Origin: UBA1181 sp963626555
GTDB lineage: Bacteria > Bacteroidota > Bacteroidia > Bacteroidales > Paludibacteraceae
DNA length: 64,000 bases
Reading direction: 5' to 3'
Assembly (NCBI GenBank): GCA_963626555.1
Contig: CAVFXQ010000007.1
Span: 6,061-70,060 of the forward strand
Below the pieces are notes generated by a model that saw nothing but the letters and a program-made list of their open reading frames with translations, was not told where the DNA came from and ran no database searches. The position numbers and the translations under genes are program-made. Below are positions 1 to 9,078 of this stretch, piece by piece; position 1 is the stretch's first letter, and every line of letters begins with the position of its first letter.

Positions 1-821
1 GCCGTTCCATCTAACTTCGTGATAGCCAACGAAGTAACCTCCGTAGCTTTGGTGAATTGCTTAGCTTGTTCAAAGGCATTCTGACCTGTTGAACCATCCA
101 ATACCAAAAGCACGTCATGAGGCGCATTCGGTACAATTTTCTGCATCACCTGTTTAATTTTTGTCAATTCATTCATCAAATTGACCTTGTTATGCAGACG
201 ACCAGCAGTATCAATAATAACAACATCAGCTCCATTTGCTTTCGCAGACGAAAGTGTATCAAAAGCCACAGAAGCAGGATCCGCCCCCATCTTCTGTTTA
301 ACCACAGAGCAACCTACTCGCTCACCCCAAATGACCAACTGTTCTACAGCGGCGGCACGGAAAGTGTCGGCAGCACCCAAGAAGACTTTCTTGCCTGCCT
401 TTTTAAATTGGTAAGCCAACTTTCCGATAGTCGTTGTTTTTCCTACACCATTCACACCAACCACCATGATCACATACGGACCGTCAGTTTCTGGCACAGA
501 AAACTCATTACCATCCTTCGTGTTGTTCTCTTCGAGGAGTTGAGAAATTTCATCCTTAAGGATTGTATTTAATTCCTCCGTGTTGACATACTTATCACGT
601 GCGACACGCTTTTCAATTCTTTCAATGATTTTCAAAGTTGTATCGACACCCACATCCGAAGTGATCAGAACTTCCTCTAAATTATCTAATACCTCATCGT
701 CCACTTTGGTTTTACCAACCACTGCACGCGCAATTTTCGTGAGGAAACTGTCTTTTGTCTTTTCAAGACCTTTGTTCAAATCCTCCTTCTTCTCTTTTGA
801 AAAAAAGCTAAATAGACCCAT
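1..821 (-). CDS. ftsY: Signal recognition particle receptor FtsY (3' end outside window)
   Basis: FtsY is the SRP receptor GTPase that brings ribosome-nascent chain complexes to the SecYEG translocon at the inner membrane. The visible 273 residues contain a short N-domain helical bundle (about 1-95) without the long acidic A-domain found in enterobacteria. The G domain follows, with the P-loop GVNGVGKT at 121-128, DTFRAAA at 151-157, DTAGR at 203-207, and TKLDG at 267-271 just before the window edge. The start MGLFSFFSK is the first ATG and lies about 21 bp below a -7 box. The gene is divergent from the giant TPR gene. The missing part is only the end of the G domain. Identification is firm. 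Confidence 0.96.
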   Translation of the reverse strand, partial: MGLFSFFSKEKKEDLNKGLEKTKDSFLTKIARAVVGKTKVDDEVLDNLEEVLITSDVGVDTTLKIIERIEKRVARDKYVNTEELNTILKDEISQLLEENNTKDGNEFSVPETDGPYVIMVVGVNGVGKTTTIGKLAYQFKKAGKKVFLGAADTFRAAAVEQLVIWGERVGCSVVKQKMGADPASVAFDTLSSAKANGADVVIIDTAGRLHNKVNLMNELTKIKQVMQKIVPNAPHDVLLVLDGSTGQNAFEQAKQFTKATEVTSLAITKLDGT

Positions 822-841
822 ATTCTTTCGTTAATCAAATA

Positions 842-849
842 CAAAGATA
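842..849 (-). promoter_or_regulatory. -7 promoter element for ftsY
   Basis: Read on the minus strand this is TATCTTTG, a full match to the Bacteroidetes -7 consensus TAnnTTTG, 20 bp before the ftsY ATG. No clear -33 TTTG is visible at the usual distance. It shares an 88-bp divergent region with the promoter of the rightward TPR gene. Confidence 0.55.
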
Positions 850-874
850 CAATAAACCTCTCATTTTTTATTCG

Positions 875-882
875 TACCTTTG
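875..882 (+). promoter_or_regulatory. -7 promoter element for the TPR gene
   Basis: TACCTTTG matches TAnnTTTG and lies 27 bp before the ATG at 910. A longer reading frame starting at the TTG at 880 would begin inside this element. That is one reason the ATG at 910, preceded by an A/G-rich AAGAAGAGAG, is taken as the start. Confidence 0.6.
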
Positions 883-909
883 TCGTTAAATCAAAATTTA
901 AGAAGAGAG

Positions 910-3900
910 ATGAAGGAAATTCTTGTTATCGCCACTGTTTTTTGTGCTATCTCAGTCGGTTCGTCGGCTTGGGCGCAAAAATCTAACGACTACACGCGTC
1001 CCGACAAACTATTTTTAGAAGGGAAAGAATTTTATGATACCAAACAATACGGAGCCGCCTACCACAAATTCAACGAGTATCTGAACACGATCGAGAAAGA
1101 CCGCTCTTCTCTTTATGGCGAAACAGAGTATTTCTTGGCGGTTTGTGCCTACGAATTGGGTAAAAAAGACGCTCGTAAAAGATTAGAGACTTTTCTGAAA
1201 GACGACCCTTCCTCAATCTATGCAGACCGCGCACATTTCTTAGAGGGAACAATCCACTATAACCGAGAAGACTACGCAGATGCGGTGAAAGATTTTGAGG
1301 CTTGCAAAGTGAAAAAGTTACCCAAAGACGAGCAAGCAGACTATCTCTTTCGCTCTGGTTACGCCTACTTAGAAACGAACAGTCTCAACAAGGCACAGCA
1401 GCAATTTTCCGTGTTGTTGTCAGACTCTACGCGCTACAACCTATCTGCCAAATACTACAAGGCCTATATTGACTATGTCAACAAAGACTACGAGTTAGCG
1501 TACCCAGTTTTCGAGGAGTTGCAGAACGAAGAAACATACGACAAAATTGTTCCTTACTATCTCTTCCAAATTTACTACGCACAACGAAAATATGACAAGG
1601 TATTGGAGTCTGGCGAAAATTTGATAGGAAAAGATTCTGCAAACATCAACAACACAGAAATTTACCGCATTCTCGGAGAATGCTATTACCAACGCAAAGA
1701 CTATCAGAACACCATCAAGTATCTGTCACTCTATCAGGAAAAGAGCGACAAAGTACTTAGAGACAACATGTATATGTTAGGAAATTCTTACTATCAAATG
1801 GGCGACTATGTTAATGCCATTGAGAGTTTCCAGTCCGTTACGTCTGTTGAGGATGCGATGAGTCAAAATGCTTATCTCTACTTAGGTTCCTGCTATGTAA
1901 AAGATGAAAACCTGAGTAATGCACGCCTCTGTTTTGAATCGGCATCTAGGATGAATTTCGAGAAGAATGTGAAAGAAGAAGCACAGTTCAACTATGCCCT
2001 CATCATCTATCAGCAATCCTATTCGCCCTTCAACGAATCCATCACCGCTTTTGAAAATTTCTTGAAAGAGTTTCCCGACTCACGCTACCGCGACAAAGTA
2101 TTCAACTATATGGTCAATCTCTATTTGACCACCAAGAACTATAAAGCAGCGCTTGCTTCCATTCAAAACATAGAGGACAAAACATTGGCTATCTACGAGG
2201 CTCGGCAACGAATCAGCTACTGTCTTGGCATTCAAGACTTTAACAACGGCAATTACGAGTCTGCTATCTCCTCCTTCAATGAATCGTTGAAAGACAAAAA
2301 ATACAACAACGAATTAGCGGCAGAAGCTATTTTCTGGAGAGGAGAAGCCTATTACAAACTCAAAGAATATGACAAAGCGGCAAACGATTTTAACTCGTTT
2401 GTCAATGCGGTTGGAGCCCGCAATTGCAAAGAGTTCAATCTGGCACACTACAACATCGGGTATGCCAATTTCACAAAAAAGCAATATGCCAACGCTCTCA
2501 CTTGGTTCCGCAAGTACATTAATTTAGAGGAAACGAACCAGACACTCATTGCAGATGCCACAAATCGTATTGGAGATTGTTACTTCAATCAACGCGACTT
2601 TGACAATGCGGCCAAGAACTATGCGCACGTCTATTCTCTCCGCGGACCCGGAGCCGACTATGCTTGCTTTCAAGAAGGATTTATTTTAGGATTGCAGAAA
2701 GACTACAGCGGGAAAATTTCAACATTAGAAAAACTGATTAAGTCTTTTCCTCAATCAGAATATTTGGCAGATGCACAATATGAAATCGGACGAGCCTACA
2801 CGATGATGGGACAAAGCCAAAGTGCAATAAACACATACGAAAAACTCAACAAACAATACCCTCACAGTCCGCTAAGTCGCAAAGGCCAACTACAAACTGC
2901 TATGCTCTACGATGAAATGGGTAATTCAGACAAAGCCGTCTACACATATAAGGAGATTATCAAAAATTTTCCAAACAGTGCCGAAGCGAAGACTTCTATC
3001 GGAGGACTAAAGAATATCTATTTTGAGAAGAACGATATTCAGAGTTACGCCGATTATGTAGAGAGCCTCAACGGATTGGTGAAATTTGAGAAATCGGAGC
3101 AAGACTCCCTCACATACATGGCCGCAATCAACCAGTATGAAAAAGGTGAATATGAGAATGCTATCAAAAGCCTTTACAACTACATTGCAAAATTTCCGAA
3201 CAGTACGTTCGTCTATGATGCTCATTTCAACATCGCCAACAGTTACTACAATCTGAATCAAAAGGAGAATGCAGAACCCGAATACCAAATTATTGCCAAC
3301 CAAGTTGGTTCTCCGAACCGAGAAACATCTTTAGCTCGATTGTCTGAAATTCAATACGAGCATAAGAGATTCTCTGCTGCCATTCAGACAATGAGTACTC
3401 TTGACACGATTGCACAGAATGCAGAGAACAAGTTGGCCGCACGCATCGGAATCTTACGTTGTAATAATCTGTTGGGCAATACCGACGAAACAATTACAGC
3501 AGCAACCGCTATCATTTCAAGTGACAAGTTGGACCCATCCATTCTCCGAGAGGCTCTTTACACCCGTGCTAAAGCATACGAGTTCAAGGGAGACTCCGTT
3601 AATGCGTTCACCGACTACACCGAACTATCATCCAACTGTATGGACGAGTTTGGTGCAATTTCAAAATACTCCGTGGCAGAGTATTACTACAATGACAAAG
3701 AGTATAAGGCTGCAGAAAAAGAAATTTTTGATTTCATTGACAGAAACACACCTCACCAATATTGGTTGGCAAAAAGTTTCATTTTGTTAGCAGACATCTA
3801 TGCAGACCAAGGTCGAGAGTTTGAAGCTAAGCAATACCTGCTCAGTGTCCGCGAAAACTACGGTGAGAAAGACGACATTGCAGACACCATTCGCGTTCGT

Positions 3901-3993
3901 TTGGAAAAATTAGAAAAAAACGAAGCCGAAAAAATTGTTAACACAGGAAAAGAGGAAGGTAAGACTTCAGAAAACAAGCAGGACGAGAATTAA
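910..3993 (+). CDS. Giant secreted tetratricopeptide-repeat protein
   Basis: The protein has 1027 residues. Residues 1-22 form a signal peptide (MKEILVIATVFCAISVGSSAWAQ), so it is exported, presumably to the periplasm. The rest is almost entirely TPR-like helical hairpins of about 34-40 residues. Many carry the A-x-x-x-Y/F and Y-x-x-G/A-x-Y/F-x-x-A pattern, for example units around YAYLETNSLNKAQQQF and YYQMGDYVNAIESF. The C-terminus is a charged tail rich in E, K and N. TPR arrays are protein-docking scaffolds. No enzymatic domain is visible and the partner is unknown. The gene is 34 bp upstream of an outer-membrane barrel on the same strand, so the two may act together at the envelope. The family resembles the YbgF/TolA-binding type TPR proteins common in Bacteroidota. 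The specific role is not inferred. Confidence 0.85.
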   Translation: MKEILVIATVFCAISVGSSAWAQKSNDYTRPDKLFLEGKEFYDTKQYGAAYHKFNEYLNTIEKDRSSLYGETEYFLAVCAYELGKKDARKRLETFLKDDPSSIYADRAHFLEGTIHYNREDYADAVKDFEACKVKKLPKDEQADYLFRSGYAYLETNSLNKAQQQFSVLLSDSTRYNLSAKYYKAYIDYVNKDYELAYPVFEELQNEETYDKIVPYYLFQIYYAQRKYDKVLESGENLIGKDSANINNTEIYRILGECYYQRKDYQNTIKYLSLYQEKSDKVLRDNMYMLGNSYYQMGDYVNAIESFQSVTSVEDAMSQNAYLYLGSCYVKDENLSNARLCFESASRMNFEKNVKEEAQFNYALIIYQQSYSPFNESITAFENFLKEFPDSRYRDKVFNYMVNLYLTTKNYKAALASIQNIEDKTLAIYEARQRISYCLGIQDFNNGNYESAISSFNESLKDKKYNNELAAEAIFWRGEAYYKLKEYDKAANDFNSFVNAVGARNCKEFNLAHYNIGYANFTKKQYANALTWFRKYINLEETNQTLIADATNRIGDCYFNQRDFDNAAKNYAHVYSLRGPGADYACFQEGFILGLQKDYSGKISTLEKLIKSFPQSEYLADAQYEIGRAYTMMGQSQSAINTYEKLNKQYPHSPLSRKGQLQTAMLYDEMGNSDKAVYTYKEIIKNFPNSAEAKTSIGGLKNIYFEKNDIQSYADYVESLNGLVKFEKSEQDSLTYMAAINQYEKGEYENAIKSLYNYIAKFPNSTFVYDAHFNIANSYYNLNQKENAEPEYQIIANQVGSPNRETSLARLSEIQYEHKRFSAAIQTMSTLDTIAQNAENKLAARIGILRCNNLLGNTDETITAATAIISSDKLDPSILREALYTRAKAYEFKGDSVNAFTDYTELSSNCMDEFGAISKYSVAEYYYNDKEYKAAEKEIFDFIDRNTPHQYWLAKSFILLADIYADQGREFEAKQYLLSVRENYGEKDDIADTIRVRLEKLEKNEAEKIVNTGKEEGKTSENKQDEN

Positions 3994-4027
3994 TCAAATC
4001 AGACAAAAAAATACAAGGAACCACGAT

Positions 4028-5827
4028 ATGACGAAACATCTTTTTATCACACTGAATTTGTTAGGATTCGCCCTCTACTCCTTTGCCCAAGATTCACTTC
4101 AAGTAGCAAAGGACGAAGAGCCAACCATCCTCAGAGATATTGAAGTAGTCAAGGAATATACACCCGTCATCAAAGAATCAGGGAAAATCAGTACGATGCC
4201 TGAATTAGAGGAAGTGCCTACGCAAAAACGCACTTACGACTTCTCCGTATGGACGACTCCCTACAGCATCAAACCAAGCCAACCTCAAACCTTAGACTAC
4301 GCTTTGGCAGAGCCAGAAGCCATAAAATCGGGGAAAGAGCGTTTCGCAAAAATTGGTATCGGTACCTATTCATCATTTCTTGGAGAACTCTACACGCCAA
4401 TCTTCAAGAATAATCGCAACTTGTTGGATTTTCACGTTAATCATAATTCCACTTTCGGAGATATCAAATTGACTGATAAACTCTACGACAATTTACCATC
4501 TGAGCTGAAGAGCAAAGCCACCAACGCTGACACACGAGCAAAAATCAACTACGCACATAGTTTCAAGAACAAAGAACTCAGTGCTTTCGTGGCAGGCAAC
4601 AATCACGTCTTCAAGTATTATGGCTATGACAGCTATATGCAACACCTTTCTGAAAACGGAATAGACAAAACAACCAACGAAGACTCACTGAAACAAGCCT
4701 TCAACCGTTTGCACGCCAATATTCGATTCCGTAGCCGAGACTTCATCTCAAAATGGAAATTTGACTGTCAGGTGAACTATCAACTTTTCACTTCCAAAGA
4801 GAAATTGAAAGAACACACCATCCACACCATGCTCACGGGGGCTTACCGTTTTGAAAGTTCGTCTCTCCACTTTACATTCGATATGCACAATATCATTATG
4901 AACCTTCCAGAAAGTGACACACGATACACTTTTGAAAGAGGAGAAACACTAAACAACTATACTCTCATTAAACTATTGCCACACTACTATTTCTCAGGAG
5001 ATCTTGGTGAAATCACCGTTGGTGTAAAAGGCGCATTCGGTATTAAACAAGGGAAAAAAGGTGCTGTTATGCCGAATGTATTCGGAAAGGCAAAACTAAT
5101 AAAAGACATTCTCTACGTCTACGCTGGCGTTACGGGAGACTACACCGTCAACAACTATCAGAACATCATAGATCAAAATCTCTACATTTCACCAAATGTT
5201 CGTATCGAAGACACTTACACTCCAATTGACGCTTACGTCGGACTAACCCTCAATGCGGCAAGACGCATCAATATGGACCTCCACATCGGATATAAACTCA
5301 TCAACAACCCCTATTTCTTCGTCAACAAGTTCGACACCCTAAGCAACACCTTCACCAACCATTTCGACGTGGTCTATGACGAGAACGCAGGAGTTTTCAA
5401 TGCAGGTCTGTCCGTTGCCTACGATTGGACAGAACGATTAAACATCCGCTTTGATGGTTCATTCTACAAGTGGGCTTTAAAAAATTTAGACGAAGCATGG
5501 CATAAACCAAAGTGGGAGATGAGCATTGAATCCACTTTCAAGGCTACAGATGACCTCCGTTTCCGACTCGCCTACCAACTTCAGGCTGGCAGATACTCGG
5601 GCATCACCTATCTGAAAAAAGAAGCAAAAAGTTCTGAATATATAACATTAGAGAAGATTAAACTTCCAGCGACCAACAACCTCACCCTCGCAGCCGATTA
5701 TAGACTGCTCAATTGGTTGAACCTCTTTGTTGAGTTTGACAACGTACTGAACCAAAAATACGAGAGTTGGTATGGCTACACACAACACGGATTCAACTTT
5801 ATGGGCGGAATATCAATGATTTTCTAA
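4028..5827 (+). CDS. Outer-membrane beta-barrel protein, TonB-receptor-like
   Basis: The protein has 599 residues. A signal peptide MTKHLFITLNLLGFALYSFAQ precedes an N-terminal segment with PTILRDIEVVKEYTPVIKESGKISTMPE. The remainder is long alternating amphipathic beta strands typical of an outer-membrane barrel, ending in an aromatic strand (GGISMIF with terminal F). The last third (NLFVEFDNVLNQKYESWYGY) resembles the end of TonB-dependent receptors. The normal N-terminal plug domain is absent or very short, so it may not be a transporter. The start at 4028 is the ATG before the signal peptide; the open frame runs further upstream but overlaps the TPR gene. It is probably co-transcribed with that gene. 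The function is unproven; barrel topology is the main support. Confidence 0.75.
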   Translation: MTKHLFITLNLLGFALYSFAQDSLQVAKDEEPTILRDIEVVKEYTPVIKESGKISTMPELEEVPTQKRTYDFSVWTTPYSIKPSQPQTLDYALAEPEAIKSGKERFAKIGIGTYSSFLGELYTPIFKNNRNLLDFHVNHNSTFGDIKLTDKLYDNLPSELKSKATNADTRAKINYAHSFKNKELSAFVAGNNHVFKYYGYDSYMQHLSENGIDKTTNEDSLKQAFNRLHANIRFRSRDFISKWKFDCQVNYQLFTSKEKLKEHTIHTMLTGAYRFESSSLHFTFDMHNIIMNLPESDTRYTFERGETLNNYTLIKLLPHYYFSGDLGEITVGVKGAFGIKQGKKGAVMPNVFGKAKLIKDILYVYAGVTGDYTVNNYQNIIDQNLYISPNVRIEDTYTPIDAYVGLTLNAARRINMDLHIGYKLINNPYFFVNKFDTLSNTFTNHFDVVYDENAGVFNAGLSVAYDWTERLNIRFDGSFYKWALKNLDEAWHKPKWEMSIESTFKATDDLRFRLAYQLQAGRYSGITYLKKEAKSSEYITLEKIKLPATNNLTLAADYRLLNWLNLFVEFDNVLNQKYESWYGYTQHGFNFMGGISMIF

Positions 5828-5870
5828 CGATTTCATTTTCCAACCAAGCACACCCAAGAAAGTATCAACC

Positions 5871-6656
5871 ATGCTGCAGTTTCTTCTCTTTGCGCTCGCT
5901 ATTTATTTCATCTACCGACTGATTTTCGGGTCTGACTCGGAGGAGAGCTCGTCGCAATCCTCTTCAAATGCGTATGGCAGTAGCAACAGACAGAGCAAGA
6001 CATTAGAAGACTCGCTCGTCTTCATCATTGCTTGCACGATGATGGCCGACGGAGCTGCGACTCAGAGCGAACTCAAGTCGGTAAAATCATTCTTGATAAA
6101 GAACTATGACGAGGCAAGTGCCAAACGTATACTCCTATCGTTACGCGACTGTCTAAAAGCCGTCAATTTCAACCAAGCAGATATTCGACCAGCCTGCATC
6201 CGCATCAACCAACAAGTCTCTTATCAAGGACGATTGGCTGTTCTCAACATGCTGTTTCAAATTGCCATCGCCGATGGTCAAATCAGCGATGAAGAAGCAG
6301 AGTTACTGCAACAATTCGCTCGTTTCACTCGCATCCGCATTGTCGATTTCAACCACATGCAGACCTACTACACCTACGGCTACCAATGGAAAGAAAGCAA
6401 CGACAACCGAGGAAGGCACAGACAACAACAATCAAGTCAACAGGATACCACCGCTATCTCAAAAGATCGTATCTGGGCGTTGAAAGTGTTAGGACTCAGC
6501 ACGGATGCCGAAGAAAAATCCATCAAAAAGGCATACAGGCAATTGGCATTGCAATATCACCCAGACAGACAGGTAAATGCTTCGGAAGAAGAGATGAAAA
6601 GATCCACTGAAAAGTTTCGTGAGATCCAAGAAGCTTACAGTATCTTGACAAAATAG
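5871..6656 (+). CDS. DjlA-like TerB/J-domain membrane protein
   Basis: The protein has 261 residues in three parts. A membrane anchor (about 1-20, MLQFLLFALAIYFIYRLIFG) is followed by a Ser/Asn-rich linker. A TerB-like helical domain spans about 45-160 and has the MMADG and IAIADGQISDEE pairs typical of TerB metal-site loops. A C-terminal J domain (about 197-260) has HPD at residues 230-232. J domains stimulate DnaK ATPase. DjlA proteins have this same order (TM, TerB, J) and act as membrane-tethered DnaK co-chaperones. The gene follows the barrel gene by 43 bp, so a role in envelope stress or assembly is plausible but inferred. The ATG at 5871 fits the anchor at the extreme N-terminus. Confidence 0.88.
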   Translation: MLQFLLFALAIYFIYRLIFGSDSEESSSQSSSNAYGSSNRQSKTLEDSLVFIIACTMMADGAATQSELKSVKSFLIKNYDEASAKRILLSLRDCLKAVNFNQADIRPACIRINQQVSYQGRLAVLNMLFQIAIADGQISDEEAELLQQFARFTRIRIVDFNHMQTYYTYGYQWKESNDNRGRHRQQQSSQQDTTAISKDRIWALKVLGLSTDAEEKSIKKAYRQLALQYHPDRQVNASEEEMKRSTEKFREIQEAYSILTK

Positions 6657-6675
6657 AAAGATTATAATAAGATAA

Positions 6676-7971
6676 TTGAAAGTGAATATAAAGGAGACGA
6701 TAACCAATCAAATAAAGTCACATTCCACAATTTTGGGAAATATGGCTTCATTAGGGTTACTCCAAATCGCCAACTATCTCATTCCCATTGCAGTTTTTCC
6801 ATTTATCACACGAGCATTAGGAGTTGAGACAATTGGAAGGATTTGCTATGCACAAAACATTATCCAATACCTCACCATCATTATTACTTTCGGGTTCGAG
6901 TATTCTGCCACACGAGAGATTGCCATTCACAAAGACGACAAAGAGAAAGTTTCGCAGATCTTTTGGAGTGTGATTGCCTCCAAAACAATATTATTAGTGT
7001 TCACATTCCTTTTTCTAATCGTACTTTCCATATTTTGGGGAAGAGTGAGAGAAGATTTACCTCTCTACCTCTGCTTGTTCGGTATCAACATTGGCTTCAC
7101 CTATTTCCCGACGTGGTTCTTCCAAGGTATTGAGGAGATGAAAGGCATGTCGGTCATCAATTTTCTCATTAAGTTGTTCGGCATGGGACTCTCCGTCTTC
7201 TTCATCCACACACCCGAAGACTACCTCATCTACGCCTATTTGCCATCCATCTCCTATACTATATTTGGATTTGCATCTTTTATCTATGTCATCAAGAGAT
7301 ATGGAATAAAACGATGCGACTCCATAAAATCTGAAATAATCGTTCAAAACAAAAAAGCATTCCCGATATTTTTGAACAGTTTCTTACAAGCACTTTATAC
7401 GACAGCCAATCTCACGATTCTTGGTTTCTTTGTAGATAATTTTGAAGTGGGGATATATGCAGGTGCGCACCGAATCATACAATGTATCCTTATGGTTACA
7501 TGCATGCCAATCAACCTCGCCATTTACCCCTCTATCGGCCGGAAAATGGCAGAATCAAAAGAAGAAGGAATACGTTACCTAATAAAGATAGGTAAATACA
7601 TTATACTATTTGCTTTGGGCTTCAGTCTACTCACGCTGCTATTTAGTCCCCTTTTAATACACATTCTCTTAGGAAGTGAGTTTTTGCCCTCCATACCGAT
7701 TGTGCGAATTTTCAGTTGCATGCCATTGTTAGTCTCCATTGCAAATCTCGTTACCATTCAAGGACTTTATGGCTTAGGCTATCAGAAATATGCTCCAATT
7801 ATGGGTTTAGTTGTCGGCATCACCTGCATAACAATGAACCTACAATTAATTCCAATATGGGGCATTTATGGAACAGTCGCAGCCTGGATAGCTGCGGAAC
7901 TTTTAGAAATCGGGATTTCTGGAGGGATTGTTATGTATAAATCGAGAGACCTCTTAAAAAAGAAATCATAA
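6676..7971 (+). CDS. wzx: Wzx-type polysaccharide flippase
   Basis: The protein has up to 431 residues and about 12 hydrophobic segments. It belongs to the MOP superfamily polysaccharide transporters (RfbX/Wzx) that flip undecaprenyl-linked O-units across the inner membrane. The N-terminal segment LLQIANYLIPIAVFPFITRALGVETIGRICYA followed by FGFEYSATREIA is characteristic of the family. The start is uncertain: TTG at 6676, GTG at 6682 and ATG at 6742 are all in frame. The family usually has about 10-15 residues before the first helix, which favours one of the upstream codons. It is 19 bp after the J-domain gene and 4 bp before the next membrane protein, so it is likely in one transcript with the two polymerase genes. 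Confidence 0.88.
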   Translation: MKVNIKETITNQIKSHSTILGNMASLGLLQIANYLIPIAVFPFITRALGVETIGRICYAQNIIQYLTIIITFGFEYSATREIAIHKDDKEKVSQIFWSVIASKTILLVFTFLFLIVLSIFWGRVREDLPLYLCLFGINIGFTYFPTWFFQGIEEMKGMSVINFLIKLFGMGLSVFFIHTPEDYLIYAYLPSISYTIFGFASFIYVIKRYGIKRCDSIKSEIIVQNKKAFPIFLNSFLQALYTTANLTILGFFVDNFEVGIYAGAHRIIQCILMVTCMPINLAIYPSIGRKMAESKEEGIRYLIKIGKYIILFALGFSLLTLLFSPLLIHILLGSEFLPSIPIVRIFSCMPLLVSIANLVTIQGLYGLGYQKYAPIMGLVVGITCITMNLQLIPIWGIYGTVAAWIAAELLEIGISGGIVMYKSRDLLKKKS

Positions 7972-7975
7972 TGTT

Positions 7976-9073
7976 ATGACAACAATCATTGCAATAGGAA
8001 TATTAATAACCTTCTTCTCAATTGTTTCTTGTCGATTTAGCAAACAAGAGAACAACAGAATTTATGTGTTCTTAAGTTTCATCCTATTGCTATACACACT
8101 TCTGCACGATTTCAAAGTCAGCGTTGATTACGATATCTATCAAAGATTATACAAATTAGCCCCTCCATTAGACCTACTACTTAATGATATCAGCAAGTAT
8201 AAATCCTTGTTATACACCGAGTTTAGTTACTCTATACTTGCAACTTTCATCAAACATTTCTCAAATTTTTCGGAAGAGGCTAACCTCTCCATCATCTTCA
8301 GCATTTATGCCATTTTAGGAGTTACCACCAACACCTACGGAATCTACAAACTAACAGAAAACAAACTGCAAACGCTTTTCATTTATTTCTGCAATTTGTT
8401 CATTCTGCACGAGTTGACACAAGTGCGTGCAGGCGTCGCCATCGGATTTATATTTATCGCACTTTACCATCTGAAAGCGGAAAATTATCTGAAATTCTTC
8501 ATTTTCACGATGATTGCAACCTTCTTTCACACCTCGGCATACCTAATACTCTTAGTGCCGATTTTCAAATACTTCAACCTAACGTATAGGTTCTGGACAT
8601 TACTTTTCCTAATCTGCGTTTACTGCAATGTCTCAAATCTCAATATTGTCAACATAATAGATTTTATTCCTAATGAATATTTCCAATATAGACTTAAAGC
8701 ATATCTTGTCAAACAAGATGTTGAAGATTTCGTCATCAACTATTTCAACATCTTCTTCTTGCTTCAACTCACGGTTATCACCCTATGTTTTATCTATCAA
8801 AAGAAACTAAACGCAATAGACCATAACATTAAGACTTTAGTAGAGATGTGCTGTATCTCCTCTTGCGCCTATGTTTTTCTCTATTCCATACCCGGAATGG
8901 CAGTACGCACCCAAGAACTCTTCAATTGCGTGCTAACCATTCTGATTCCAGCACTGACCTACATCATTAAACCTAAGGCGGTTATGGAACTCATCGTATA
9001 CTTGATTGGGTGGTGGATGTTGGCAAACAACATCATCCTTAACAAAATGATCTTATTTGAACCCTTATTCTAA
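7976..9073 (+). CDS. EpsG-family polysaccharide polymerase-like membrane protein
   Basis: The protein has 365 residues and about ten hydrophobic helices. The central region reads LTQVRAGVAIGFIFIALYHLK, followed by FFHTSAYLILLVPIF. This is the arginine-containing helix and FHxSA pattern typical of EpsG-like proteins, which often serve as the Wzy polymerase of O-unit loci. It would join repeat units at the periplasmic face. The gene starts 4 bp after the flippase stop and ends 5 bp before a second, unrelated polymerase-like gene. Having both in one locus is unusual. Assignment rests on pattern recognition and topology, not on a catalytic proof. Confidence 0.72.
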   Translation: MTTIIAIGILITFFSIVSCRFSKQENNRIYVFLSFILLLYTLLHDFKVSVDYDIYQRLYKLAPPLDLLLNDISKYKSLLYTEFSYSILATFIKHFSNFSEEANLSIIFSIYAILGVTTNTYGIYKLTENKLQTLFIYFCNLFILHELTQVRAGVAIGFIFIALYHLKAENYLKFFIFTMIATFFHTSAYLILLVPIFKYFNLTYRFWTLLFLICVYCNVSNLNIVNIIDFIPNEYFQYRLKAYLVKQDVEDFVINYFNIFFLLQLTVITLCFIYQKKLNAIDHNIKTLVEMCCISSCAYVFLYSIPGMAVRTQELFNCVLTILIPALTYIIKPKAVMELIVYLIGWWMLANNIILNKMILFEPLF

Positions 9074-9078
9074 CAAAT

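Noticed and set aside
880..909. TTG start giving a 1037-residue TPR protein
   Set aside because: The TTG lies within the -7 promoter box, and the signal peptide begins at the ATG at 910.
3935..4027. Longer start for the barrel protein
   Set aside because: It overlaps the end of the TPR gene and places 31 charged residues before a normal signal peptide.
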